In this document: positions 35,699 to 45,985 of the stretch, piece after piece
Numbering within the stretch: position 1 is the stretch's first letter
How the letters are laid out: each line of letters opens with the position of its first letter
DNA from: Paramoeba atlantica
Taxonomy: Eukaryota; Discosea
Assembly (NCBI GenBank): GCA_977017575.1
Contig: CDRNVI010000149.1
Span: 536,670 to 600,669 of the forward strand
Reading direction: 5' to 3'
DNA: 64,000 nt
Notes under the pieces: generated by a model
The model's database searches: none
Told to the model about the DNA's origin: nothing
The model's input: only the letters and a program-made list of their open reading frames with translations
Made by a program: the position numbers and the translations under genes

Positions 35699-38352
35699 TT
35701 AGAATTCATGTGAAGCGAACCACTGAATCTTTCTTGACTCACTCCAAGTTTCACTTCCCTCAACAGGAATTGTCATTGGGGAACGTTTTCTCTTTCGAGG
35801 AGGAGAATCATCAGGAGAATCAGGAGCATCAGATGAACCAAGGGAACCAGATGAAGATGAAGATGAAGAAGAGGAAGATGATGAAGAGGAAGGCGGAGGC
35901 ACAACTGCTTCGATCGAACAATCAAAGTCATTATGGGGAGGATTGAGAAATTCTCTTGTTTCCAAAACATCTTTTTTTTTGCTTGAATCCCTCCTTTTCC
36001 TTTTATTTATTGTACTAGTCTAGAATAATAACATTATTATTTTATTTTAAAAAAAAATCATTCAAAAATGAAAAATAAAGAAAAAACCTTTCTTCCGAGA
36101 GAAATTGAGAGATTTTTTTCCAACAAGTGTTTTGTTGTATCTTTCCTGTCCACTTCTTCTGAAAAAAGAAGTTGTTCCTCGAAAACAATCTCATTTGTAT
36201 GTTCTTCTTCTTTGGGTGGGGGCACCAAAACAGTTTCTAAAATTGAAAAATATCGACTAAGGATGTCAACAACTGTTGCAGCATTGGAGTATGTTTGACC
36301 CCGAAAAAGAGTTTCTTTCAGGTATCGATTGAACCTCTCAATCAAATTATTCGTTTTTCCTCCAATCCATTGTGACAAACGAGGAATTATCCATTTCTCC
36401 ATATACTCAAGCCTAAAAACAAAAAATAAAATATAAATTTTACTTTACACACTTGTTTCATTTTTCAAAGGAAAAAAAAAAGAATAAAATAAATCAAAAT
36501 CCAAACCAAAGCTTTCCTTTTGGACAAGTAACAGCAATTTGAAAATTTTCCCATACATTTTCTGCTTGTTTCTCATCTTCTTGTTCTTTCATTTCCTTCA
36601 ATACCCCAAGATAAAAAGAATAAGTTTCTTTTGGAACCCCAAGGGCTTTTAACTTGTCCTTAGCATTCATGATCACATGGAAGTAACATAACTTCCATTC
36701 AGACTCCTCCCACATTACTTTTCCTATTAAAACAAAACAAATCGATAAAAGTAAAAAAAGAAAATAATTGTCATTCAAATAATCAACCTGCATTTCCAAT
36801 ACCAAACTCCATATCAGTTAAAATAGAACAATCATTCAATTCCAACCCAATATATTTGAGGTCAGCAAACCACCGGAGATAGGTGAATTCAGTTTTTCGA
36901 TTTGTTAATAAACAAGATAGAGGACAAAAATTTGTTCCATGTATTTTATCTTTTGTATCCTCTAACATGAAAAAGAATTATCAAAAAAATGAAAATGAAT
37001 TAAACTTTTCTTTTCAAATGGAAGATAACAAACCTCTCAGGGGAACACCAAGAATCATCAGTTGTAGAGAGGGGGATAATTTAAAAACACCATCAATGAA
37101 AAATTCTTTCATATCTGGTTTTACATAATTGGCAATTAGGATCTTCGAACCAAGTTCAATGAAGACAGAGGGATGATCTTCAAACCCAAATTTGAATGAG
37201 ACCTCCCCTGTATGAGGGCATAGAACCATTTTCTCAACATCAGAAATTCGTGATTCTTGAAACGATTGCTGGAAGAACATTCAATCAATCCATATAAATT
37301 GATTCACAAAAAAAAAAAGAAAAAAAAAAAAAGAAAAAAAAAAAGAAAAAAAGAAAAAAAGAAAAAAAGAAAAAAAAACCTTTTGTTTCCGATATTTCAA
37401 AGTATTTCCCATCTTTGAACTTTGTTGGATGAGATTCGCTTTTGTTGATGGAGAGAGATCACTCTCAACTAGTTTTTCTTGAAAACTTAGAATTGTCTCA
37501 CTTGGGGTGATACTTTGCGATTTTTCAAGGTGTTCAACCCAATCCTTTCTCATTGCTAACACTGCTTGAGGTTTTTTATGTTCCCCTGGGTTCCAGAGAG
37601 CATGGTCAGCAGGTTTTGAAGAAAGATTTCCCTCTCCATCATACCCTTGATAAACTGTACAAATCGCATCTTGGGGGGGAGGAGTTCCTTTCAAAAAAGC
37701 TTGGGAATCAAATACCAAGAACTTTTTCCAAGGGCACCTGCCTTCATCTTTCCGATGACGACTTCTTGATCGCCCAGTCGAGCAATGAAATAACTGACCG
37801 GTAAACTTTTGAGAATGGTACTCCTCAGGGATCAATAATTGAGCCCATTTTGGTATGGCCACCTCTGTTGAGTTTGATCGCCGACCTCGTACCCAGTTCC
37901 AAGTATCATCACAATCATCAACACCAAGCTTGATTGAAGTGTGGGTTTTCGCGAAGTCTGGAAGCGAAATAGTTCTCGATCGACATTTTCGAGCAGATCG
38001 CAAGCGATATGATGGACATGCCAAAAATTTTTCACTTGTTGTTTTGTTGATCTATTCAAAAGAAGTTTAGTTTAAGAAAACTTTAAAATTGTCAAAGAAA
38101 AAAAAAGCAAACCATTTGTTGCATTGGGATTTTGCACTCTGGGCAAAGCGTACCTTGATCATGGGCTGGTTCAAAACAAGAAACAAGAGAAATATCAACA
38201 AATGATACATCTTCTCTTCTTCCTGTTTCTGCCCAGATAAGAGCGAGGTGGTATTCATTCTGGAAGTAGGCAGCATCCTGAACATATCCATAATCCTCAC
38301 AGTTGGAGATTTTAACATAGTCTCCTTTCTTGATTGATGTAATTGAAGACAT
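35699..38352 (-). CDS. MULE transposase of Element B, seven exons
   Basis: Exons 38352-38113, 38051-37380, 37268-37034, 36961-36788, 36723-36507, 36412-36088 and 36019-35699. All junctions are GT..AG and all phases match, giving 727 aa. Residues 1-60 (GDYVKIS, GYVQDAAYF, LIWAETGRREDV) look like a small SH3-fold chromatin-type module. CPECK then begins a possible split zinc site. The MULE domain follows: first Asp in MKEFFIDGVFKLSP, second Asp in CSILTDMEFGIGNA, the family CxxH in LCYFHVIMNA, and the catalytic Glu in TNNLIERFNRYLKE. The last exon is a low-complexity tail with a run of about 14 Ser and a KRKRS patch. No disabling change is seen. The Asp..Asp..Glu layout and the 9-bp duplication agree on the superfamily. 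Confidence 0.88.
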
Positions 38353-38892
38353 CTATAGCTCTACAAAATATGTTCATGAGTTGGAATTAAAAAAACTCCA
38401 AAACAAAAATACAAACCTTTTTGTTTTTTCTTGAAAAATTAAATTGGAAATTGAAAAAGTGTTGAAAAAAAGAGCTGTTGATCCCAACTCCAACGGTCAA
38501 AATTCCCAACAGACAAAAAAGAGTCACATCCATTTTCTTTGTAGGTAAAATGAAAGAAAGAGAGAAATTGAAAAGCTGATTGTCTTCCCCCTGAGATTAG
38601 AAGCGGCGGGGAAAAAAGAAGAAGAGAGAGCAACGGAAAAAATAAAAAAAAGAATTTTGGAATGAATTAAAAATCAATTTTCTTTTTTTTGACGACTCCA
38701 AAACAACTCTTATTATCTAGTCATCAAAGTCTCAAAAAAAGTTTTTTTCAACAACTTCAAAACAACTCTTATTATCTAGTCATCAAAGTCTCAAAAAAAG
38801 TTTTTTCTTCCTGACAAAAAGAATTGCGTTGTTTTTGTGTTGTTTTAAAAGGATAAGGGTTGATGAAAAGTTGAAGCAACTTTCGAACAACA

Positions 38893-38919
38893 GCAACTAT
38901 CAACTTTGCTGCCTGTACC
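38893..38919 (-). repeat. Element B right terminal inverted repeat
   Basis: Inverse of the left repeat. The transposase start codon (38352) is about 540 bp inward. Confidence 0.95.
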
Positions 38920-38934
38920 GACTTTAACGCCTTG

Positions 38935-39590
38935 GGGAAATGGGGGCATGTTAATTGTGACATTGATACCCATTTGAAAGACATGAGGAACTTGAAGATG
39001 AGGAACTTGAGCTTCCAGCAATCAGGTTTGACCTCTCTTGTGCTGCCAGCTGGAGTCTTGTATATAACCCTGTGCAACATGATGGCTACTCCACGCACCT
39101 GACACCATCAACTGGTCAGTTGTCCCCCCATTCTCAACGATGGCTGTGGCAGCAGCTCTCCTTCAAAAGGAGTGTGAAGCATAGTCGGATGGATCGCAAT
39201 CAAGAAACACAGCAATTTTTTTGGCAATTGTACTGATTTGGTTCTTTCCAAGGTGCTGGGCCACAAAATGACCATTCCGCAAAGTCCACACCAGAGGCGA
39301 GGTTGATTCAGCACCAGGGTCAAGTGCTTCTCAAGTTGGACTGCTGTGTTAAAGAGACCGACTGCAGGGACAACAACTCGGGTTGTTCTCAAATTTCTTG
39401 ATTTCGCACACATCTTTGAATGACCACCCTCCACTGAACCCTCTTTTTTGTGGAAAATCACATTCTCATGTGTCAAAGTTGCGACCTCAGCCAAGAACTG
39501 TTGCACAGCCTTTCAAGTTTCATCAAGGTTTGGTTGCTTCTGCTAACAAGATTGGTTTGGCAACATCAGGGATCCCATTTTCGACATGAC
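38935..39590 (-). pseudogene. Crypton-like tyrosine recombinase fossil
   Basis: Read on the minus strand across several frames, the order is typical of Crypton/DUF3504 recombinases: GHFVAQHLGKNQIS, then IAKKIAVFLDCDP, then YASHSF..RRAAATAIVENGG (HxxR box), then GAWSS..VAQGYI (the Trp and the nucleophile Tyr). A TGA sits directly in the HSF/RR box and frames shift upstream, so the gene is dead. The C-terminal side is interrupted by the 210-bp element, which Element B later split. No Crypton ends are visible. Confidence 0.65.
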
Positions 39591-40040
39591 AACGCTCTCC
39601 CAGACACAGTTTGAGCCATTTTCCAAACAAAAAGAGAAATGAAAAAATGAAAAACATGACTCCAAATTTTTTAATCTCATATTTTAATCTATGCCCACTT
39701 TCTTTTTGGTACTTCCTTTGACAGCATCAAAAAGTGGATAAAATCAGGGTTGAAGCGGCTAAGGCGGGTTGAGCGGGTTGGCGATTTTTTTGTTGGGTCG
39801 GCTAGCCGACCAAGGGCTGGCCTGGGCCGACCAGTCAAGCACTCCTTTGTCATCCGTGGATGAAAAATGATGTGGAAGCCAGTGATTGGTCCACATCATC
39901 TATGGACAATGCCTCCACAGATGAGGTGGAAATAAAGTATTGGTCTCTCTGTCTTTGTGACATTCTTCAAAAACTGGTTTCAAAAATAACTGTTTTTACT
40001 TTTCTGTTTTGAGAAAAAGACTTTTTAAATTACATTTACA
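39591..40040. other. Intergenic, no gene seen
   Basis: Contains repeated GGCTRRCCGACC-like short blocks near 39770-39840 (GGGTTGGCG, GGTCGGCTAGCCGACC). GGTCGGCTAGCCGACC is a perfect 16-bp palindrome. No gene. Confidence 0.5.
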
Positions 40041-42040
40041 ATGGACCCTCATCAAATCATTGTACGAGCGAAACTCAAAAGACTGGAAAAAAGAACTTCA
40101 GCTGTGTGGGACTATTTTCGGCGACACCCTGTGGATCCATCTTAATCGTCTGCTTGCCATGTTGGCCAGTTGATGTGAAAGAAATTCCTCTTTCACAAAT
40201 ACAACCAACAGTGCGTTCCATCAACACGGGAACTGAATCTCTCAAAAGGCAACCTGGAGAAAAAACATGGTGTTCTCGTCCCTTGGGCAGTTGTTGAGTG
40301 ACCACCAAAAATTCGAAAACTCAATGAATATTTGATCTCTGCTGATCATCGACAAGAAGTAAACAAAAAACTCTTTCGTTGGATGACTGAGAGACATTTG
40401 CCTTTTTCCTTTGTTAACAGCGAAAAGTTCAAGGAGTTTGTGAGAGCCCTTCATCCTGGATATGATCCTCCAAGTGTTGAAACGATGAAAGGCATTTTGA
40501 CGGCAGAAGTTGAACTCCTCACAAGGGCTTTGAAACTGTAACTCCATTGTTATCTTCTTTCAGGTGGTCTTTCTGCGGATGGTTGGACCTCTGCTGCTGG
40601 GGATTCATATTTTGGAATCATCCTCCATTTTCTCGACCAACAAGGGATCTGGCATGCTTTGCTCCTGAAGTGCCTTCCCAAAGATGAACAAACCGCGGAC
40701 GACCTCGAAATTTCAGTCCAACAATCTCTTGAAGAATATGGGGTTTTGGTGACGAGTTGAATCGCCCAATCAAGGAACGTCAAATTCAAACATTCACAAC
40801 AGACACCACCGCAGTCATGCCCAAAATGGTCGCCCAACTTGGTCTCCGATGGATCCCATGCATTGAACATGTCCTGAACTTAATTGCTCAGGATGCACTC
40901 GATAGGTCTTTGCTCACTATTGCCACCTTGAAGACAACAAATGAAAATCTGTTCGTTTTTCAAGAAGTCACTGAAGAGTCTCAAAGCGCTCTAGAATTTT
41001 CAGGAATTGGAGGGTTTGAAGGGGAGAAAACTAAAAAAGGATGTTCCGACTTGTTGAAATTCAACATTGACGATGATTTGAGAGAGTGCTCGAAAATCAA
41101 GTTTTTTATTATTTATTTCTTTGAAACATTTTTTGAATGACTAATTTCATGATCAGAAAGCCATACTCCATATTTTCCCAGTTCTTGAAGAAAATGGTGG
41201 TGTTGCTTCTACAGAGGCAGAGCTGAAAAAGAGAAAAAAACAACTGTTTCAAAACCAATGGGACTTATTGATTTGATCTCCAGAAACTTCTTCTTCCTCT
41301 CCGCCTTGTGACAAAACTATTTGACCAAAAAACAAAGCCAAACCCTCGCACTGGCAATTCCATCTCTTCTCCATTTGAAAAAGGTGTATGCTGAGCTGGA
41401 TGAGTTGGAGACTGGTGAATGCAGAGGTGGTCCGGAAATCAATTGTGGAGGGACTCAACAACCGACTCATTTCTGCAGTCAAGAAGGGACCCCACTGGAT
41501 GAGTGCTCTTTTTGATCCCCGAACAAAAGATTCTCTCAAGGGAGGCGAGTTTTGGGATGAGACTTCTTTTTTGGGAAAGGCTTGATTGTTTTCTCTATTT
41601 TTTTTAAAAGTTAATTCACTTTTTTTCTTAGAGAGAATTTGAGAAAGTTAACCCACAGTTAATGGAGGTGGCACCGCAAGAACCACCAGGTCTCATGGAA
41701 CATGGAACTCATGTCCTCTGAATGAATGAACAAAGAGATACCCGCACGGAATATGAGAGGTATCTCATTGCTCCTCCTTGTTGTCCAAAAGAGGAACCTG
41801 GTGATTGGTTCAAGAGCCACAGGTTTGACTTTTTTTGTTGTTTTCGTCAATCAGTTTCTCACTTTTCCTTTCAAGATTCGAAAAGATCTTCTCTCTTTTT
41901 CGAAAGTTTTGTTGTACCCCTGGTGCGTCAACAAAGATTGAATCTTTGTGGAGTGAATCAGGATATTTGATCTCACCAGCCCAGGCTGGTCGACCAGCTC
42001 AGCCCTTCGACTTGACCCACTGCAACCCTGGATAAAATGT
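40041..42040 (+). pseudogene. hAT-family transposase pseudogene
   Basis: Plus-strand fragments in hAT order, separated by stops and shifts. A BED-like N-terminus starts at the ATG at 40041 (RTSAVWDYFRRHPVDP). About 40330-40540 is a helical block with PFSFVNSEKF and PPSVETMK. At 40564-40620 is GGLSADGWTS.AGDSYFGIILH, the strand with the first catalytic Asp. At 40795-40880 is TTDTTAVMPKMV...CIEHVLNLIAQDAL. At 41490-41530 is PHWMSALFDPRTKD. At 41930-41975 STKIESLWSESGYLIS is the hAT dimerisation motif. Degenerate. I did not find terminal repeats or an 8-bp duplication. Confidence 0.72.
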
Positions 42041-42049
42041 TGAAGCAAT

Positions 42050-42425
42050 GACTCGAAAAATGCAAATCAGTCTCAGGTGTTTTTGCTAAGTCTCGACTAG
42101 GATTCTTTGGATCTCGTGCCAATCAAAGATTGGCCCTCGTAAGAATCCACGTCTCAAAATCAAAAACACCCTTGATGATTAACAGCATTTCTTGAGCCAT
42201 GGCTTAACTGCTGGAAAGTAAGTTGGGAAGATTAATATGCTCCTCTTCATTGCTTGGAAAAACAAAATTGCCAGACAAAAAGATAAACCAGTCATCCTTC
42301 TTCTCGATGGACATTCTTCTCATTTCTTGCTGGAGGCTCTCTTCACAGCCTCAAAATGGAAAACCTCTTTTCTGGTCAAGGGGATCTGAAAATGAAAGAC
42401 ATTCAATCTTTGCTTCAACTTTTCA
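42050..42425 (+). pseudogene. DDE_1 (pogo-like) transposase fragment
   Basis: An open stretch near 42225-42390 reads KPVILLLDGHSSHFLLEALF, the hallmark second-Asp strand of DDE_1 enzymes (LLLDGHxSH). It is preceded by INMLLFIAWKNKI and followed by stops. Weak upstream pieces near 42060-42200 may belong to it. It ends only a few bases before the tRNA-Ala gene at 42432. Confidence 0.6.
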
Positions 42426-42431
42426 AGAAAA

Positions 42432-42504
42432 GGGGGTGTGGCGAAGTTGGTATCGCGTCCGCTTAGCATGCGGAAGGTACCAGGATCGAAACCCGGCATC
42501 TCCA
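42432..42504 (+). tRNA. tRNA-Ala (anticodon AGC)
   Basis: Acceptor GGGGGTG/CATCTCC (with G-U pairs), D arm GCGAAGTTGGTATCGC, anticodon loop TTAGCAT between TCCGC and GCGGA, T arm CAGGATCGAAACCCG-like, then a T-run. No intron. Confidence 0.88.
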
Positions 42505-42599
42505 TTTTTTTTTCTTCTTTTTTATCCACTTTTTGCTGCCGTCGAGGTCCCGACTGGGCGGGGAGTGGGATCTTTTTGTCTTTTCATCTAAAACTTTTG

Positions 42600-43250
42600 C
42601 AATGTCCAAGGTAGTGCAAGCCAAACATGAGGTTTGCCTTAATTTCATTGTTATTCCTCTCCAAAAGTTGGAGGTCAGCTATCACCCTCAAAGAAACATT
42701 TAACTCAAGACATCTTTTTGGGTAAATGTGGAGATGAAGGCACAGTTCATGTTGGTAGGAAGTCAAGGAATCCTCCAAAAATCGACTTTGCAAATGATCA
42801 AGAAGTCACTTCCCAATGGTCTTTGCTTCATTCACTGTTGAGTTTGAGAGGTCCTTCATCTTTGTTTTTGACAATTTAACAAGTTTTTGAAAATCATCCC
42901 AAATTTGAAGACTCACAAGGTTTTCAGTTCTGTCCTTGACAAATAGTCATAGTAATTGGATAAAAATATTTTCATCTTGGGTATGTCAACTTAATTGGAC
43001 TTGGGTGCGAACTTTGGTGGGCATGACTCACAGAGAACTCCCTTGAACAAGTATTCATCCAGTCCTCAAAAGAGGAAATCAGGGCGATCTTTCTAGTTGA
43101 TGAACTGTCAATTCCTGGGTGACCTTCCCAGGTGACTTTTTGAATCATTGATTTCAAGGGAGGATTACTGAAAGTTAAAAATCTTTTTTTTATCACATCA
43201 ACCACAATATTTTTCTCAATTTTTCCCCCCCCAAACATCTGTGAAATGTC
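42600..43250 (-). pseudogene. Ty3/gypsy integrase N-terminal fragment
   Basis: On the minus strand at 42972-43238 an open frame contains GHPGIDSSSTRK. It is followed, possibly across shifts, by SFEDWMNTCSREFSVSHAHQ, which resembles the HxGxxxT..WPGM...C..C zinc-binding region that starts gypsy integrases (with Cys and Pro residues lost). Downstream pieces are unreadable. Old remnant. Confidence 0.4.
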
Positions 43251-44328
43251 TCAATCCAAAAGAGAAAAATTTTTTTTTTTCTTTTTGAGGCAGACTTTAT
43301 TCAATTAGTAGTTCTTAATCTAAGCCATTTGAATTACATTAAATTATGTTTGTTTTTAACCTCTAACAAGAGGTGAAGTTTTAAACTTCAGCTTAGTTCA
43401 GTCAGTCTTTATGCTGAACTTTAGAACTTCTGCAAGTTCAGGCTGGAGGATGCACATCAGAAGGGAGAATAATCCAAAGCTCCTTCCAAGGGAATTTATC
43501 CTCAACTTTTTAGCAGACAGGGCTGAGATGTAACCTGTTCCGATTTTCACACTTCTTCAAAAGCTCCTCACTCCAATCAAATCACTCTACAGCACCAGAA
43601 AAATTTCCTAAAATATCGAAAAACTGGAATTTGAACTCGCCCCCCCAGGGTTGGACATAGTCGAATTTACGACTAAACTATGGGCACCAACCCTCCAAAA
43701 GAGAAAAATTGATTTTTTGGTACTACCTTGGGCACGACCTTCCAAAAAAAAAATTCTCAGAGTCACAAAAGAGAAAACTAAACTCACAAGAAGGGGGTTA
43801 TAAGAACCTTATTCCAATAAGAAAAGAAAAAAAATTGAAAAAAAATTGTTCTCTCCTACAAAGGCCTTGACACACTCTCAAACAACAAAATTCCCACCCA
43901 ATTTTGCCAATATCCAAAAAAAAAAAAATCCGGAATTTTTTTTATGATGTGTTGCGCACTTTTGATGGCTCATAAAAAATTGTTTTTTGATGTTTATGAA
44001 CTTCAAAATTAATTTTTTTTGGTAGGATTGAAAAAAAAGTTATTTTCTTTCTTAAACTTGATTCTCATGAGGCTCAATATTTTTTTTTGATTTTTTAGAA
44101 TTTTTTTTTAAAAAAAAATTAAGGGTCTTTTTGATGTTAGCTCAATTTTAAGGTATTGAATGAGCACTCTTCCATGAGCAAATGGAACTCAAAAATCTTT
44201 AAAAATATTGTTAATTCACTTCATGTTTAAGTTTTTTCAAATTCCATTCCTTTCCAAAGTTATTCAAGCTTCAAAAAGTCACCTGGGAAGGTCACCCTGA
44301 AATTGACTGTCCTTTTCAATCTTTTGTT
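43251..44328. other. Intergenic; tRNA-like motif near 43.66 kb, otherwise no gene
   Basis: AT-rich. On the minus strand at about 43632-43700 there is TAGTTTAGTCG (A-box-like) and GAGTTCAAATTCC (B-box-like) followed by TTTTT. It does not fold into a convincing cloverleaf, so it could be a decayed tRNA or a SINE head. At 44281-44300 the sequence CACCTGGGAAGGTCACC recalls 43125-43140. Confidence 0.4.
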
Positions 44329-44525
44329 TCCTGAAATCTGCCAACCGATTTCTTATTCCTGGATTGATCGCGCAAAATGATCCATTCAGCGAAAACAATT
44401 TATTTTCCGGAAAATGGAAATTTCATTTTCTGAGAATTACAAAACACTTTTTATTTTGATTTCATTCATTAAAACATTTTCCAAATCCAATTTGATCTCT
44501 TACCTTTGGCTATGAGACTTTAACG
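44329..44525 (+). mobile_element. 210-bp short inverted-terminus element, copy 3
   Basis: Aligns with copies 1, 2 and 4 over its whole length, except for a 13-bp deletion (GATTTGTTCTTTA part) near 44500 and a changed start (CCTGAAATC). No matching flanking pentamer, so either the left end is rearranged or the copy is older. Confidence 0.8.
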
Positions 44526-45208
44526 AAAAACAATGAAGAACATCACAATCTCCTTTTTTGGGAAGTTTGTGGACACTTTTTTTTGTTGGCTGAGGGATGA
44601 ATCCAAGGTGTTCTTTCTCTTCATCCTGAATTGCCCCACTCCATCCTTCCAAACCCAGAAGAACTCCAACAGTCCAAAAATCGAAAAGAGTATTTCTGTA
44701 ATTATTATTTGGAAAATCAAGAACAAATCTGTGTGGATCAAAAAAGATAACAAAAGGAAAAATCAGTTTTGAGAAAAAGAGTTCAACAAGAAGGGATACT
44801 GAATGCAATCAGGGAGACACTGGCCAATGTCACCCTAAATGAACTCTCTGAAGCGTTGCTCCAAGTTCCAAGTGGGAAATATTTTCATTGGAGCAGAGTT
44901 TCCAAACGGGATACAGATCTTGCCCTTGTTACATCTGTGTCTGCCCTTGTGGTTCCAACACAAAACAACAAAGGTGATTTTAGTGCTACAAATCTAGTGC
45001 TTGTGTTCAAAAAGAGCTTTCACCAAATCACAACAGTTTAAACATGTATCAAAAATTCATTTTGAGAATATTTTAATCCTAAAAAACACTCAAAAACACA
45101 AAAAGTGGTTTCAAAAAAGGGAATTTTTGATGTTTTTCAATGTTCCAATCAGACAATCCTCTTTACAAGTACCTGTGTTCCCAAAAAATGGTCTTTTTTT
45201 CCAGAAAA
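44526..45208 (+). other. Two unrecognised coding-like fragments
   Basis: An 80-codon frame (44533-44772) and a 90-codon frame (44769-45041) run nearly head to tail on the plus strand. The second has ordinary composition (RETLANVTLNELSEALLQVP, SVSALVVPTQ). The first ends in an AT-rich basic tail. The reverse strand of the first is also open. I recognise no domain, and the A/T-rich text after 45040 is non-coding. Confidence 0.3.
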
Positions 45209-45224
45209 GCCGAAATAGCTCAGC

Positions 45225-45256
<32 letters not shown>

Positions 45257-45281
45257 ACGTGTTCGATCCACGTTTTCGGCA
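45209..45281 (+). tRNA. tRNA-Phe (anticodon GAA)
   Basis: Acceptor GCCGAAA/TTTCGGC, D arm AGCTCAGCTGGGAGAGC, anticodon loop CTGAAGA between CAGA and TCTG, T arm CGTGTTCGATCCACG, then a T-run. No intron. Confidence 0.95.
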
Positions 45282-45532
45282 TTTTTTTCTTTTTTTTTCT
45301 TTTTTTTTTTGAAATTGAATCAGTTTTGTGTTTTTGATGTTCAAACTCAAAGATATCTTTTTTTTTTTCAAATCAACTCTTTGGGGTTCACCTTCTTTTG
45401 ATTCAAAAATTGTTCTTGATTCTTTGGGAAAGATTATCAAAAAAAAAAGAAAGAAAAGGAACAAAGAACACATTTGGAGAAAAAGAAACAACACAACACA
45501 TCAGAAAAAAAAAAGGAATTGAAAAAAAAAAG

Positions 45533-45604
45533 CTCCCTTGCCGGGAATCGAACCCGGGGTGGCCGGGTGAGAGCCGACCGTGTTACCGACTACACCACAA
45601 GGGA
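45533..45604 (-). tRNA. tRNA-Glu (anticodon CTC)
   Basis: Identical to the tRNA-Glu at 170-241 except at the anticodon (loop CTCTCAC, decoding GAG). The two also share about 10-30 bp on either side (TTGAAAAAAAAAAGCTCCC and AATTTGTTGAAAAAA..CAAAAAAGAACTGTT), so one locus is a duplicate whose anticodon changed by a single base. Confidence 0.95.
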
Positions 45605-45689
45605 ATTTGTTGAAAAAACCAAAAAAGAACTGTTGTGTTGTGGTGGGTTGTTTCATTTTGTTGAGAATCTCACTCTCTCTCTCTCTCTC

Positions 45690-45985
45690 TCTGCATGTGA
45701 CAGTTCTCCACACATGGGGGTGGGCTCAAGCTGCTGCACTTGCAGTTGGGGCGATTTGTGGGTTTGAATCAGACCACTGGAGAGGTTTCAACATGTCATT
45801 GCCCACCTCAGCTCACAAACAGCTTCAACTTGATCTTCTTCCATTGTCCAAACTTTCAACCATTGAAAAAAAACCAAGAAAAATACCAACCATCGAAAAA
45901 ATAACTTCAATGGTCGAAAAAAACATCAAAAATTTCGACCATTGAAAGAAAAAAGTCAATCAAAATTTCAACCATCAAATTTTGA
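45690..45985. repeat. Second palindromic repeat array with coding-like lead
   Basis: Begins with a GWAQAA-type coding-like fragment (relative at 25450-25580). It continues with the TTGATCTTCTTCCATTGTCC block shared with 19910 and ends with TCAACCATTGAAAAA/TTTCGACCATTG units as at 19930-20280. It stops at the proposed left end of Element D. Confidence 0.65.

Larger units (their letters stand above)
34099..38919. mobile_element. Element B: MULE transposon carrying a TET/JBP-like dioxygenase
   Basis: Ends are a perfect 27-bp inverted repeat starting GGTACAGGCAGCAAAGTTGA (34099-34125 and 38893-38919), with similarity running about 5 bp further. The 9-bp sequence GACTTTAAC lies directly outside both ends (34090-34098 and 38920-38928), the target duplication length typical of Mutator-like elements. 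The 4821-bp interior has two genes in convergent order: a 2OG/Fe(II) dioxygenase on the plus strand and a seven-exon MULE transposase on the minus strand, their stops 160 bp apart. Subterminal AATAAGAGTTG motifs occur at both ends, and the right end has a direct duplication of about 60 bp at 38690-38806. Perfect ends and open frames suggest recent activity. Confidence 0.92.

Noticed and set aside
43632..43700. A tRNA gene on the minus strand
   Set aside because: A- and B-box-like text is present, but no acceptor or anticodon stem pairs convincingly.
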